Shown in pieces: positions 16,590 through 26,093 of a DNA stretch of 64,000 bases (position 1 is its first letter; the number at the start of each line of letters is the position of its first letter). The notes under the pieces were generated by a model. That model saw nothing but the letters and a program-made list of their open reading frames with translations, did not search any database and had not been told where the DNA came from. Source of the stretch: Betaproteobacteria bacterium. GTDB lineage: Bacteria > Pseudomonadota > Gammaproteobacteria > Burkholderiales > SG8-39. Made by a program: the position numbers and the translations under genes. The stretch is from contig JACPYS010000018.1 of assembly GCA_016195915.1 (NCBI GenBank), positions 1 through 64,000 of the forward strand. The letters are read 5' to 3'.

Positions 16590-17366
16590 TTGCGTGCCGG
16601 GCGCGCGCCGGTGTTCGCGGGCGGACTGGCGGTGCTTGTCGCCGTGTTCGACGAACTCGGCATCGAGCACATGAGCGTTTCGGAAAGCGCGCTGCGCCAC
16701 GGCGTGCTCTACGACCTGCTCGGACGGGTCGAGCATCACGACATGCGGGAAGAGACGGTGGCGCAATTCATGCGGCGCTATCACGTGGACGCGCTTCAGG
16801 CCGGGCGCGTGCGCCAGCTTGCGCTGCGCGTGTATGACGCGCTGCTCGAGGACCGGCCGGCCGAATACGACCCGGATCGCCAGATGCTCGACTGGGCCGC
16901 GCGGCTTGCCGAAGTCGGGCTGTCGATCGCGCATGCGCAATATCACAAGCACTCTGCCTACGTGCTGTCGAATGCCGACATGCCGGGTTTCTCGCGCATG
17001 GAGCAGCAGCGCATCGCCCGCGTGGTGCTCGCCCACCGCGGCAAGCTCTCCAAGATGCAGGAGCCCGGGCTCGAGGATGACGACTGGCGCCTGGTATTCG
17101 CCCTGCGGCTTGCTTCGCTGATTCTGCGCAACCGCACCGATGCGCCGCTTCCGCCTTTGCGGGTTTCGGCCGATGCCGGCGGCTACGGGATCGAGCTGCC
17201 GCGTGAATGGCTCGAAGCCAATCCCCTCACCGAGGCGGCGCTCGAGGCCGAATCGGGCAGCTGGAAGGCGGTCGGCATGAAGCTCGCCGTGATGCCCGTT
17301 ACCGAGCGGCGCGCGGCGCAAATCGCGAAACTCGACGTCATCCCCGCGAAAGCGGGGACCCAGTGA
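16590..17366 (+). CDS. ppx: Exopolyphosphatase Ppx, C-terminal half
   Basis: Same frame as the preceding half; residues beyond the amber codon. Contains the Ppx signature APVFAGGLAVLVAVFDELGI, ALRHGVLYDLLGR, and the HD-like domain (VGLSIAHAQYHKHSAYVLSNADMPG split over two conserved blocks). The last nine codons, VIPAKAGTQ, are read from a REP-like hairpin that supplies the stop codon. An internal TTG or ATG could start a separate polypeptide, but no clear ribosome-binding site is seen. The product is therefore either absent, made by readthrough, or the TAG is a sequence or assembly error. Confidence 0.8.
   Translation: MRAGRAPVFAGGLAVLVAVFDELGIEHMSVSESALRHGVLYDLLGRVEHHDMREETVAQFMRRYHVDALQAGRVRQLALRVYDALLEDRPAEYDPDRQMLDWAARLAEVGLSIAHAQYHKHSAYVLSNADMPGFSRMEQQRIARVVLAHRGKLSKMQEPGLEDDDWRLVFALRLASLILRNRTDAPLPPLRVSADAGGYGIELPREWLEANPLTEAALEAESGSWKAVGMKLAVMPVTERRAAQIAKLDVIPAKAGTQ
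17337..17363 (+). repeat. REP-like palindromic element
   Basis: Contains CCCCGC-GAAA-GCGGGG, a stem with a GNRA loop at 17342-17357, in the context GTCATCCCCGCGAAAGCGGG. This is the sequence style of widespread repetitive extragenic palindromes in proteobacteria. It overlaps the 3' end of ppx and provides its stop codon; the hairpin may also slow 3' decay or end transcription. Confidence 0.6.
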
Positions 17367-17415
17367 CGATTCCCCTGAAGTGCATAATGCGATTTCCGGT
17401 TGAAGGAAGAGAAAA

Positions 17416-18390
17416 ATGAGATTGCGTATTTCGCCGTTCGGCGCATTGCTGCTTGCCGCTTGCGCCTCGCTCGCCTCGGCGCAGACCTTCCCGGTGGCTG
17501 GCAGGGCGGTCCGCGTGATGGTCGGGTTTGCGGCCGGCGGCGGCACCGACATCCAGGCGCGCATGGTCGCGCCCAAGCTCTCCGATGCCCTTGGCGTGCC
17601 GGTGATCGTGGAGAACAAGCCCGGCGCGAGCACGATGCTCGCTGCAGTGGAGGTGGCGCGCGCGGCGCCCGACGGCCACACGATCCTGTATTCGTTCAAC
17701 GGCGCATTCGCGCAGAACCCGTTCACGTTGAAGAGCATTCCCTACGACCCGTTCAAGGACTTCACGCCGATCTCGCTGGGTTCGCGCGGCTCGCAACTCC
17801 TGGTAGTGCATCAGACAGTGCCGGTGGCAAGCATCGCGGAGCTGGTGGCCTGGGGCAAGACGAACCCGGGCAAGCTCAACATCGCCTCGTTCGGCACCGG
17901 CACCTCGTCGCACATTTTTGCCGAGATGCTGATGCGCCAGCTCGGCGTGGACATGGTGCACGTGCCCTACAAGGGGGCCGGGGATGCGGTGAAGGACCTG
18001 CTTGCGGGCCGGGTGCAACTCATGTTTGACGCCGCCACCACGGCGGTGCAGAACATCGGCACCGGGCGACTCAGGGCGCTCGGTGTGGTGGCGCCCGTGC
18101 GCTCGCCGTTCCTGCCTGCGGTGCCAACCTTTACCGAACAGGGACTGAAGGGCATCGACATGATCGGCTGGCTCGGCTGGTATGGACCGGCGAACCTGCC
18201 GAAGGAAATCGTGCAGCAACTCAACGCGGCGCTGGTGAAGGCACTCGCGCATCCGGACGTCAAGGCGGGGTACGAGAGGGGTGCCTACGAGGCGGTATCA
18301 TCGAGTCCCGAGGAACTCGCAGCGCTGACCCGGCAATCCTACGAGCAGTGGGGCAAGGTGATCAGGGAACTCGGGATCGAGGCGCAGTGA
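17416..18390 (+). CDS. Bug-family tripartite tricarboxylate transporter binding protein
   Basis: A 324-residue periplasmic receptor of the TctC/Bug family, expanded in Burkholderiales. It has a signal peptide (ALLLAACASLASAQTFP) and the family pattern VRVMVGFAAGGGTDIQAR, VENKPGAS, HVPYKGAGDAVKDLLAGRV, and AVPTFTEQGLKG. No TctA or TctB membrane genes are adjacent, as is common for orphan Bug genes. It lies between ppx and the tRNA-Val gene with its own GAGAGAAAA-type ribosome-binding site. The ligand is not predictable. Confidence 0.93.
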   Translation: MRLRISPFGALLLAACASLASAQTFPVAGRAVRVMVGFAAGGGTDIQARMVAPKLSDALGVPVIVENKPGASTMLAAVEVARAAPDGHTILYSFNGAFAQNPFTLKSIPYDPFKDFTPISLGSRGSQLLVVHQTVPVASIAELVAWGKTNPGKLNIASFGTGTSSHIFAEMLMRQLGVDMVHVPYKGAGDAVKDLLAGRVQLMFDAATTAVQNIGTGRLRALGVVAPVRSPFLPAVPTFTEQGLKGIDMIGWLGWYGPANLPKEIVQQLNAALVKALAHPDVKAGYERGAYEAVSSSPEELAALTRQSYEQWGKVIRELGIEAQ

Positions 18391-18448
18391 TGCCGCAGAT
18401 ATGTACCGAGCGCCCCGTGCGCCGGCATGCGGTAAAATTGCGACTTTC

Positions 18449-18525
18449 AGGCGCGTAGCTCAGCTGGTTAGAGCACCACCTTGACATGGTGGGGGTCGTT
18501 GGTTCGAGTCCAATCGCGCCTACCA
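18449..18525 (+). tRNA. tRNA-Val (GAC)
   Basis: Full cloverleaf. The acceptor stem AGGCGCG pairs with CGCGCCT, the anticodon stem is CCACC/GGTGG with loop TTGACAT (anticodon GAC), the T-arm is GGTTCGAGTCC, and CCA is encoded. It immediately precedes thrS, a conserved betaproteobacterial order. Confidence 0.97.
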
Positions 18526-18573
18526 ACTGCGAGTACCGGCACCGAGCGTGCCGGTTTTATTTTGAGACCGCGG

Positions 18574-20487
18574 ATGCCGGACATTCGATTACCCGACGGC
18601 TCGGTGAAGAGCTTCCCCGCGCCGGTAACCGTCGCCGAGATCGCCCAGTCGATCGGCGCGGGGCTCGCGCGCGCGGCGCTCGCCGGGCGTGTCGGCGGAA
18701 AACTCGTGGACACGAGTTTCCGCGTCGAGGCAGACAGCGCAGTGGCGATCGTCACCGAGCGGGACAAGGAAGGCGTCGAGATCCTGCGCCACTCCGCGGC
18801 GCACTTGCTTGCGCACGCAGTGAAGGAACTATTTGCGCAGGCGCAGGTGACGATCGGTCCGGTGATCGAAAGCGGCTTCTACTACGATTTTTCCTTCGCG
18901 CGGCCGTTCACACCCGAGGATCTTGCCGCGATCGAAAAGCGCATGGTCGAGATCGCGAAGCGCGATCTTCCGGTGGTGCGCAAGCTGGTGCCGCGCGACG
19001 AGGCCGTTGCTTTCTTCAACGCGCAGGGCGAGCACTACAAGGCGGAGATCATCGCTTCGATCCCGAGCGCAGAACCGATTTCACTCTACCAGCAGGGCGA
19101 CTTCGTCGACCTGTGCCGCGGGCCGCACGTGCCCTCCACGGGAAAGCTCAAGGTGTTCAAGCTGATGCGCCTTGCCGGCGCCTACTGGCGCGGGGACTCG
19201 AAGAACGAGATGCTCCAGCGCATCTACGGCACCGCCTGGGCAAGGAAGGAAGACCAGGACGCCTATCTGACGATGCTCGAACAGGCCGAGAAACGCGATC
19301 ACCGCCGGCTCGGCGTGCAGATGGACCTGTTTCACTTTCAGGACGAGGCGCCGGGACTCGTGTTCTGGCACCCCAAGGGCTGGCTGCTCTGGCAGGCGGT
19401 CGAGCAATACATGCGGCGCGTCTACCGCGACAACGGTTACCAGGAGGTGCGCTGTCCGCAAATTCTGGATCGCAGCCTGTGGGAGCGCTCCGGACACTGG
19501 GAGAACTACAAGGACCACATGTTCACCACCTCCTCCGAGAACCGCGACTACGCGTTGAAGCCGATGAACTGCCCGGGCCACATCCAGGTGTTCAACAAGG
19601 GCGTGCGCAGCTACCGCGAGCTGCCCTTCCGGCTCGGGGAGTTCGGCGCCTGCCACAGGAACGAGCCTTCGGGCGCGCTGCACGGCCTGATGCGCGCGCG
19701 CGGATTCACGCAGGACGACGGGCACATCTTCTGCACCGAGGACCAGATCCTGCCGGAGTGCATCGCCTACACCGCGCTGCTGCAGAAGGTGTATCGCGAC
19801 TTCGGCTTCGTGCACATCATCTACAAGATCGCCACGCGGCCGCCCAAGCGCATCGGCGATGACGCGCAATGGGACAAGGCGGAGGCCGCGCTCATCGAGT
19901 CGCTGCGTCGCTCGGATTGCGATTTCGAGATTTCTCCGGGCGAGGGCGCGTTCTACGGGCCGAAGATCGAGTACTCCCTCAAGGACGCGCTCGGGCGCGT
20001 CTGGCAGTGCGGCACGATGCAGGTCGATTTCATGATGCCGCAGCGCTTGGGCGCGGAATACGTGGCCGAGGACAATACGCGCCGCGTTCCGGTGATGCTG
20101 CATCGGGCGATCGTGGGTTCGATGGAGCGTTTTCTGGGCATCCTGATCGAGAACTACGCGGGCGCTTTCCCGTTGTGGCTGGCGCCGGGGCAGGTGGCGG
20201 TGCTCAATATTACCGAGCGCCAGGCCGATTACGCGGAGGCCGTCGCCGGCGCGCTGCGGCAGCGTGGTTTCCGCGCCGCAGCGGATTTGCGAAATGAAAA
20301 AATTTCCTATAAAATACGAGAACATAGCCTGCAAAAGTTGCCCTACCAATTGGTCGTGGGCGACAAAGAAAAAGAGGCAAACACGGTGGCCGTGCGCACG
20401 CGCGGCGGTGAAGATCTCGGCGCCATGGCACTGAGCGACTTCATCGCACGCCTCGAAAACGAGGCGATCGCGCTGGGCACGGCCTGA
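18574..20487 (+). CDS. thrS: Threonyl-tRNA synthetase
   Basis: A 637-residue class II synthetase: an N-terminal TGS domain (residues 1-60), the editing SAD domain with [15 protein letters not shown], the catalytic core with the zinc Cys in [10 protein letters not shown], motif 2 ([23 protein letters not shown]), motif 3 ([19 protein letters not shown]), and the anticodon-binding domain. ATG 18574 is chosen because [10 protein letters not shown] is the family N-terminus; upstream codons lie within tRNA-Val. It heads the thrS-infC-rpmI-rplT-pheST-ihfA block. Confidence 0.97.
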   Translation: MPDIRLPDGSVKSFPAPVTVAEIAQSIGAGLARAALAGRVGGKLVDTSFRVEADSAVAIVTERDKEGVEILRHSAAHLLAHAVKELFAQAQVTIGPVIESGFYYDFSFARPFTPEDLAAIEKRMVEIAKRDLPVVRKLVPRDEAVAFFNAQGEHYKAEIIASIPSAEPISLYQQGDFVDLCRGPHVPSTGKLKVFKLMRLAGAYWRGDSKNEMLQRIYGTAWARKEDQDAYLTMLEQAEKRDHRRLGVQMDLFHFQDEAPGLVFWHPKGWLLWQAVEQYMRRVYRDNGYQEVRCPQILDRSLWERSGHWENYKDHMFTTSSENRDYALKPMNCPGHIQVFNKGVRSYRELPFRLGEFGACHRNEPSGALHGLMRARGFTQDDGHIFCTEDQILPECIAYTALLQKVYRDFGFVHIIYKIATRPPKRIGDDAQWDKAEAALIESLRRSDCDFEISPGEGAFYGPKIEYSLKDALGRVWQCGTMQVDFMMPQRLGAEYVAEDNTRRVPVMLHRAIVGSMERFLGILIENYAGAFPLWLAPGQVAVLNITERQADYAEAVAGALRQRGFRAAADLRNEKISYKIREHSLQKLPYQLVVGDKEKEANTVAVRTRGGEDLGAMALSDFIARLENEAIALGTA

Positions 20488-20516
20488 TTTTTTAACGCAC
20501 AGGGGAGTTGGCACTC

Positions 20517-21203
20517 ATCGCACTCGAGAGATCGCAACGCATCAACAGGGAGATCACCGCGCCCGAAGTTCGCCTGGTGGGCGCCGAGGGAGAGCAGGTC
20601 GGAATCGTGCCGGTGGCAGAGGCAATCAGGATGGCCGAGGAGGCCGAGGTGGACTTGGTCGAAATTGCGCCCATGGCCAAGCCGCCCGTGTGCCGCCTCA
20701 TGGACTTCGGCAAGTTCAGGTACCGCGAACAGAAGCGCGCGCACGAGGCCAAGCTCAAGCAGAAGCAGATCCAGATCAAGGAAGTGAAATTCCGCCCCGG
20801 CACCGACGAGGGGGACTATGCGATCAAGCTTCGCAACCTGAAAAGATTTCTCGAAGAAGGCGACAAGACCAAGGTGACGTTGCGCTTCCGCGGGCGAGAG
20901 ATGGCGCACCAGGAACTCGGCATGCGGCTCCTGCAGCGGGTCAAGGCCGATCTCGAACTGCATGGGGTGGTGGAACAGTTTCCCCGGCTGGAGGGCAGGC
21001 AGATGGTGATGGTGCTCGCGCCGCTCAAGAAAGAACAGCGCGACAAAATCAAGCGCGAGGCGGCGAAGAAGCCGGTCGCGGGCGAGGCGGGCAGGCAGCC
21101 TGCCACGAAGCCGGCTGCGAAGCCGGCGCTCAAGCCGGTCGTTTTGCCAGTCGCGAAAGCGGCTGAGATTCCGGCGGAGGCGAAGCCGCAAGCAGCGAGT
21201 TAG
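20517..21203 (+). CDS. infC: Translation initiation factor IF-3, probable AUC start
   Basis: About 228 residues. The N-domain ([20 protein letters not shown]) and C-domain ([36 protein letters not shown]) are complete. No ATG or GTG fits. An AGGGGAG at 20501-20507 abuts an in-frame TTG at 20508 but lies 9 bases from ATC 20517, the better spacing. E. coli infC uses AUU, and IF-3 represses its own synthesis by rejecting such codons; the same autoregulation is inferred here. Odd feature: a tail of about 45 residues rich in Lys, Ala and Pro ([20 protein letters not shown] onwards) beyond the normal end. TTG 20508 is the alternative start. Confidence 0.9.
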   Translation: MALERSQRINREITAPEVRLVGAEGEQVGIVPVAEAIRMAEEAEVDLVEIAPMAKPPVCRLMDFGKFRYREQKRAHEAKLKQKQIQIKEVKFRPGTDEGDYAIKLRNLKRFLEEGDKTKVTLRFRGREMAHQELGMRLLQRVKADLELHGVVEQFPRLEGRQMVMVLAPLKKEQRDKIKREAAKKPVAGEAGRQPATKPAAKPALKPVVLPVAKAAEIPAEAKPQAAS

Positions 21204-21216
21204 CACGACCCCGCCG

Positions 21217-21241
21217 GCCGAAACCCGGAAGGGATTTCGGC
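21217..21241 (+). promoter_or_regulatory. Hairpin in the infC-rpmI spacer, candidate L20 regulatory site
   Basis: GCCGAAACCC-GGAA-GGGATTTCGGC forms a 10-bp stem with one bulged A and a tetraloop, in the 122-base spacer between infC and rpmI. In E. coli, L20 represses rpmI-rplT by binding RNA in this region; equivalence here is inference. There is no T tract, so it is not a terminator. Confidence 0.4.
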
Positions 21242-21325
21242 TGGAAGCGGGAAACAAGTGGTGACCGGGTATCAAGTGCACCGAGGCGGAGCCACCCGGC
21301 GCCAAGCTAAAACAGGAGTATCACC

Positions 21326-21523
21326 ATGCCCAAGATGAAGACGAAAAAGAGCGCTGCCAAGCGCTTCAAGATCCGCCCCGGCGGAACCGTAAAACGCTCC
21401 AAGGCGCACCTGCGGCACATCCTCACCAAGAAGTCGACCACGCGCAAGCGCCACCTGCGCGGCACCCACGAAGTCCACGGCACCAACATGCGCGCGATTC
21501 ACGCCATGTTGCCGAACGGATAA
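21326..21523 (+). CDS. rpmI: 50S ribosomal protein L35
   Basis: 65 residues, very basic, [20 protein letters not shown] start and [19 protein letters not shown]. Normal length. Preceded by AGGAG. Sits between infC and rplT as in most proteobacteria. Confidence 0.96.
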   Translation: MPKMKTKKSAAKRFKIRPGGTVKRSKAHLRHILTKKSTTRKRHLRGTHEVHGTNMRAIHAMLPNG

Positions 21524-21535
21524 GGGAGCGATGCG

Positions 21536-21895
21536 ATGCCCAGAGTCAAACGTGGGGTCACGGCACGCGCGCGCCACCGCAAGGTCCTCGACAAGGCCAA
21601 GGGATACCGCGGCCGGCGCGGAAACGTCTACCGGATTGCGAAAAACGCGGCCACCAAGGCGGGGCAGTATGCCTATCGCGACCGCAGGCAGCGCAAACGC
21701 ACCTTCCGCGCGCTGTGGATCGCGCGCATCAACGCCGGCGCGCGCGAGCACGGCATGAGCTACAGCGTGTTCATGAACGGGCTGAAGCGCGCCAACATCG
21801 AGATCGACCGCAAGATGCTCGCCGAGCTCGCGGTCGCGGACAAGCCGGCGTTCGCGAAGATCGCCGGCCAGGTGAAGGCGGGCATCACTCACTGA
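21536..21895 (+). CDS. rplT: 50S ribosomal protein L20
   Basis: 119 residues, matching the family length. [19 protein letters not shown] start, [17 protein letters not shown], and the globular C-domain ([20 protein letters not shown]). Binds 23S rRNA early in 50S assembly and, in E. coli, represses its own operon. Starts 12 bases after rpmI. Confidence 0.97.
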   Translation: MPRVKRGVTARARHRKVLDKAKGYRGRRGNVYRIAKNAATKAGQYAYRDRRQRKRTFRALWIARINAGAREHGMSYSVFMNGLKRANIEIDRKMLAELAVADKPAFAKIAGQVKAGITH

Positions 21896-21950
21896 GCGCA
21901 CCGCGCCCCTTTTTCCTGCGCGCGGGGAGGCAGGGCAGGGGGAGCAAGCC

Positions 21951-22994
21951 ATGCAAGACGTCGAACCGATCGTCGCACGGGCATTCGCCGAGTTCGCGTG
22001 CTCCGCCGATGCCGCGCAACTCGAGAATGCCAAGGCACGTTTTCTCGGCAAGAGCGGCGAGCTGACGGCACTGCTCAAGTCGCTGGCTGCGCTCGCGCCC
22101 GCCGAGCGCAAGAGCGCGGGCGCGCTCGTCAATGCCGCCAAGGAACGAATCGAAGCCGCGCTTGCAGCCCGGCGCGAGGCGATCGCGAGCGCGGGACTCG
22201 AGGCGCGCCTTGCCGAGGAGGCCCTCGATGTGACCTTGCCGGGGCGGCGGCGCGGGCGCGGCGGCATCCATCCGCTGATCCGCTCGTGGCAGCGCGTCGA
22301 AGCGATCTTCCGCTCGATCGGATTCGACGTCGCCGACGGACCGGAGATCGAGACCGATTGGTACAACTTTACCGCGCTCAACAATCCCGAGAACCATCCG
22401 GCGCGTTCGATGCAGGACACGTTCTACGTCGACGTGAGCGACGAGCACGGCCAGCCGCTGCTGCTGCGCACGCATACCAGCCCGATGCAGGTGCGTTACG
22501 CGCGCATGTGGGTCGAGCGATTTCGCGATGCCGCTCAAGTGCCGCCGATCAAGGTGATCGTGCCCGGACGCTGCTATCGCGTGGATTCGGATGCGACCCA
22601 CTCGCCGATGTTCCACCAGGTCGAGGGACTGTGGATCGACGAGAACATCAGCTTCGCGGACCTTAAGGGCGTGTACACGGATTTTCTCCGGCGCTTCTTC
22701 GAGAGCGATGATCTCGCGGTGCGCTTCCGTCCTTCGTTTTTTCCGTTCACCGAGCCTTCCGCCGAAATCGACGTGGCGTTCCAGAGCGGCCCGCTCGAAG
22801 GAAAATGGCTCGAGATCTCGGGCGCGGGGCAGGTGCACCCCGACGTGGTGCGCAACTTCGGCCTCGACGCCGAGCACTACATCGGATTCGCGTTCGGCTC
22901 CGGCATCGAGCGCCTCACGATGCTGCGCTACGGCATCAATGACCTGCGGCTGTTCTTCGACGGCGACCTGCGCTTTCTGAAGCAGTTTTCCTGA
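21951..22994 (+). CDS. pheS: Phenylalanyl-tRNA synthetase alpha subunit
   Basis: 347 residues. N-terminal coiled coil (residues 1-90) for tRNA binding, then class II motif 1 ([23 protein letters not shown]), motif 2 ([20 protein letters not shown]) and motif 3 ([20 protein letters not shown]). Starts after a 55-base spacer with GGGGGAGC; its TGA overlaps the ATG of pheT by one base, so the two subunits are coupled. Confidence 0.97.
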   Translation: MQDVEPIVARAFAEFACSADAAQLENAKARFLGKSGELTALLKSLAALAPAERKSAGALVNAAKERIEAALAARREAIASAGLEARLAEEALDVTLPGRRRGRGGIHPLIRSWQRVEAIFRSIGFDVADGPEIETDWYNFTALNNPENHPARSMQDTFYVDVSDEHGQPLLLRTHTSPMQVRYARMWVERFRDAAQVPPIKVIVPGRCYRVDSDATHSPMFHQVEGLWIDENISFADLKGVYTDFLRRFFESDDLAVRFRPSFFPFTEPSAEIDVAFQSGPLEGKWLEISGAGQVHPDVVRNFGLDAEHYIGFAFGSGIERLTMLRYGINDLRLFFDGDLRFLKQFS

Positions 22995-25381
22995 TGCAGT
23001 TCTCCGAGCACTGGCTGCGCAGCATGGTCGATCCGCCCCTCGGGACGGAGGAACTCGCGCGGCTCCTCACCATGTCCGGCCTCGAAATCGAGACCTGCGT
23101 GCCGGTCGCGCCGCCGTTCAGCGGGGTGGTGACAGGCGAGGTGGTCACGCTCGCGCAGCACCCGAATGCAGATCTCCTCAAGTTGTGCCGCGTGAGCGTC
23201 GGGGCCGGCGAGCCGCTGCAGGTGGTGTGCGGCGCGCCCAACGTGAAGCTCGGGATGAAGGCGCCGTTTGCGCACGTCGGGGCGCGATTGCCCGGGGGGC
23301 TCGAAATCAAGGCGGCGCAGGTGCGCGGCGTGCAAAGCGGCGGAATGCTCTGCTCGGCGCGCGAACTCGGTCTTTCGGAAGACCACAGCGGGCTGCTCGC
23401 GCTGCCCGGGGATACGCCGCTCGGTCGCGATATCCGCGAAATCCTCGCGCTCGACGACCACCTGCTGACGCTCAAGCTGACACCGAACCGCGCCGATTGC
23501 CTTTCGCTGCTCGGCGTGGCACGCGAGGTGTCGGCGCTCACCGGTGCATTGCTCACGCCGCCGGAAGTGAGCGCCGTCCCCGCGGTGTGCGATGCGGTGA
23601 TCCAGGTGCGCATCTCCGAGCCGCAAGGCTGCGGACGTTTCGCAGGGCGCGTGATCCGCAACGTGAACGCCGCCGCGCCCACCCCGGAATGGATGAGGCG
23701 GAGGCTGGAGCGCTCGGGGCAGAGGAGCATCTCCGCGCTCGTGGATGTCACCAACTACGTGATGCTCGAACTGGGCCGCCCGCTGCACGTGTACGACGTG
23801 GACAAGCTCTCGGGCGGGATCGACGTGCGTTACGGCCGCAGGGGCGAGAAAGTCAAGCTGCTCAACGAACAGACCGTCGAGGTGGACGAAACCGTGCTTT
23901 GCATCACCGACGACTCGGGCGCGATCGGCCTGGCGGGCATCATGGGCGGCGAGAGCACCAAGGCGGACCTCGCCACGCGCCACGTATTTCTCGAGTCGGC
24001 ATTCTTCCACCCCGGCGCGATCGCCGGCCGCGCACGCCGCTACAACTTTACCAGCGACGCGTCGTACCGCTTCGAGCGCGGCGTGGACTTCGAAAACAAC
24101 GCGGCGGGAATCGAGCGCGCGACGCACCTGATCCTCGACATCTGCGGCGGCGAGCCGGGCCCGTCCGACGATGTCGCGGTTCTCCTGCCACAAAGAAACC
24201 CGGTGCGCATGCGCATCGGCCGTGCGGAGCTGGTGATCGGGATTCCGGTGCCGGCCGCCGAGATGGAGGCGATCTTCAGGCGCCTCGGTTTCACGGTGAC
24301 GCGCGAACCCGATGCGTTCGTCGCCACCGCGCCTTCCTATCGCTTCGACATCGCCATCGAGGAAGATCTGATCGAGGAAGTCGCGCGCGTGCACGGTTTC
24401 GATCGCATTCCGGCCGACCCGCCGGTCGCGCCGGTACAGGCGCGCACCGAACCCGAGGCCGAGCGCTCGCTGCACCAGCTGCGCGAGCGGATCGCCGGCG
24501 CGGGCTACCAGGAGGTGATCAACTTCAGTTTCGTGGACCCCGTCTGGGAGGCCGATTTTGCCGGCAACGCGGAGCCGATCACGCTGCTCAATCCGATCGC
24601 CAGTCAGCTCGCGGTGATGCGCAGCACGCTTCTGGGCGGGCTCGTCTCGGTTGCCCGCACGAACCTCAACCGCAAGTGCGAGCGCGTGCGGGCTTTCGAA
24701 GTCGGACGCGCGTTCATGCGCGATCCAGCGGCCCCGGCCGGGGGACTGGCCGTCGCGGGGGTGCAACAGCCGATGCGCGTTGCAGGCATTGCCTGCGGAC
24801 CTGCCTCCGAGGAGCAGTGGGGAATTCAGGCGCGGGCGGTGGATTTCTTCGACGTGAAGGGTGATGTGGAATCCCTGCTCGCGCCCCTTTCTGCGGGTTT
24901 CGAGCGTGCTGCCCATCCTGCGTTGCATCCCGGGCGCTCTGCGCGCGTGCTGCTCGGCGGTACGCCCATCGGCTGGCTGGGGGAGTTGCACCCGCGCTGG
25001 CAGAAGAAGTACGAACTGCCCATGCCTGCGGTCCTGTTCGAGCTCGAAACGGCCCCGCTCACGGCCCTCGGGCTGCCCCATTTCGAGGAGCCTTCGAACT
25101 TCCCGCCGGTGATCCGCGACCTGGCAGTCGTGGTTGACGCGGGCCAGCCAGCCAAGGCGCTACTGGATGCCCTGGAGGCCGAAAAACCGCGCTTCGTGCG
25201 GGAAATCCGTTTGTTTGATTTATACCAGGGCAAAGGCGTCCCGGAAGGCAGAAAAAGCCTTGCGTTCCGTATAGTTATGCAAGATACTGATCGCACTTTG
25301 ACGGATGCTGAGGCTGACTTGGCCATCACGAAAATGGTCGAGCTGCTGGGCCATCGATTCTCTGCAACCATCCGTACATAA
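22994..25381 (+). CDS. pheT: Phenylalanyl-tRNA synthetase beta subunit
   Basis: 795 residues. N-terminal tRNA-binding domain (residues about 40-150, GEVVTLAQHPNADLLKLCRV), B3/4 editing domain (NRADCLSLLGVAREVSALTG region and beyond), B5 domain, catalytic-like core (HGFDRIPADPP, YQEVINFSFVDP) and the C-terminal anticodon-binding FDX-ACB domain (FPPVIRDLAVVVD...FDLYQGKGVPEGRKSLAFR, two blocks). Ordinary length and composition. Confidence 0.97.
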   Translation: MQFSEHWLRSMVDPPLGTEELARLLTMSGLEIETCVPVAPPFSGVVTGEVVTLAQHPNADLLKLCRVSVGAGEPLQVVCGAPNVKLGMKAPFAHVGARLPGGLEIKAAQVRGVQSGGMLCSARELGLSEDHSGLLALPGDTPLGRDIREILALDDHLLTLKLTPNRADCLSLLGVAREVSALTGALLTPPEVSAVPAVCDAVIQVRISEPQGCGRFAGRVIRNVNAAAPTPEWMRRRLERSGQRSISALVDVTNYVMLELGRPLHVYDVDKLSGGIDVRYGRRGEKVKLLNEQTVEVDETVLCITDDSGAIGLAGIMGGESTKADLATRHVFLESAFFHPGAIAGRARRYNFTSDASYRFERGVDFENNAAGIERATHLILDICGGEPGPSDDVAVLLPQRNPVRMRIGRAELVIGIPVPAAEMEAIFRRLGFTVTREPDAFVATAPSYRFDIAIEEDLIEEVARVHGFDRIPADPPVAPVQARTEPEAERSLHQLRERIAGAGYQEVINFSFVDPVWEADFAGNAEPITLLNPIASQLAVMRSTLLGGLVSVARTNLNRKCERVRAFEVGRAFMRDPAAPAGGLAVAGVQQPMRVAGIACGPASEEQWGIQARAVDFFDVKGDVESLLAPLSAGFERAAHPALHPGRSARVLLGGTPIGWLGELHPRWQKKYELPMPAVLFELETAPLTALGLPHFEEPSNFPPVIRDLAVVVDAGQPAKALLDALEAEKPRFVREIRLFDLYQGKGVPEGRKSLAFRIVMQDTDRTLTDAEADLAITKMVELLGHRFSATIRT

Positions 25382-25402
25382 AAGGTTTTTCAGGGAGCAA
25401 GG

Positions 25403-25711
25403 ATGACTTTGACCAAGGCGGAGCTTGCCGACCTGCTTTTCGAGAAGGTCGGGCTCAACAAGCGCGAGGCCAAGGACATGGTTGAGGCGTTTTTCGAGGA
25501 GATCCGCGGTGCGCTCGAGCGCGGGGAGAGCGTCAAGCTTTCGGGCTTTGGCAACTTCCAGCTGCGCGACAAGCCCCAGCGCCCGGGCCGCAACCCGAAG
25601 ACCGGCGAAGAGATTCCGATCAGCGCCCGCCGCGTCGTGACCTTCCACTCCAGCCAGAAGTTGAAGGCCCTGGTGGAGAAGTCGCGCAATGGAAAACCGC
25701 AGCAAAGCTGA
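25403..25711 (+). CDS. ihfA: Integration host factor alpha subunit
   Basis: 102-residue DNA-bending protein of the HU/IHF family. [40 protein letters not shown], and the beta-arm with [14 protein letters not shown] that carries the intercalating Pro. It follows pheT, as is standard in proteobacteria, with AGGGAGCA upstream. Confidence 0.96.
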   Translation: MTLTKAELADLLFEKVGLNKREAKDMVEAFFEEIRGALERGESVKLSGFGNFQLRDKPQRPGRNPKTGEEIPISARRVVTFHSSQKLKALVEKSRNGKPQQS

Positions 25712-26078
25712 ACTGCCGCCGATCCCGGCGAAGCGCTACTTCACCATCGGCGAGGTGAGCGAGCTGTGCGGCGTGAAGCCGCACGTGCTGCGCTACTGGG
25801 AGCAGGAATTCACGCAGTTGAAGCCGGTGAAACGCCGTGGCAACCGGCGCTACTACCAGCACCACGAGGTGCTGCTCATCCGCCGCATCCGCGAACTGCT
25901 CTACGAGGAAGGCTTCACCATCAGCGGCGCGCGCAATCGCCTCGATGACGGCGCGGCCGCGGTGCGCGAGGCAGCGCGCGAGGCGCGCAATGATGCGCCG
26001 CCCAAGCCTCAGCTCGAGTTCGATGTCGCGGAATTCCGGCGCGAACTGAGCGCAGTGATCGACAGTTTGCGCGCCTGA
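25689..26078 (+). CDS. MerR-family transcriptional regulator
   Basis: 129 residues. The MerR winged helix is at about residues 16-85 ([55 protein letters not shown] as two blocks). A helical tail of unknown effector specificity follows, with no metal-binding cysteine cluster. It overlaps the end of ihfA by 23 bases. The gene is found at this position in many beta- and gammaproteobacteria, where its target is not established. Confidence 0.92.
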   Translation: MENRSKAELPPIPAKRYFTIGEVSELCGVKPHVLRYWEQEFTQLKPVKRRGNRRYYQHHEVLLIRRIRELLYEEGFTISGARNRLDDGAAAVREAAREARNDAPPKPQLEFDVAEFRRELSAVIDSLRA

Positions 26079-26093
26079 GCGCGCGACCCGCGC

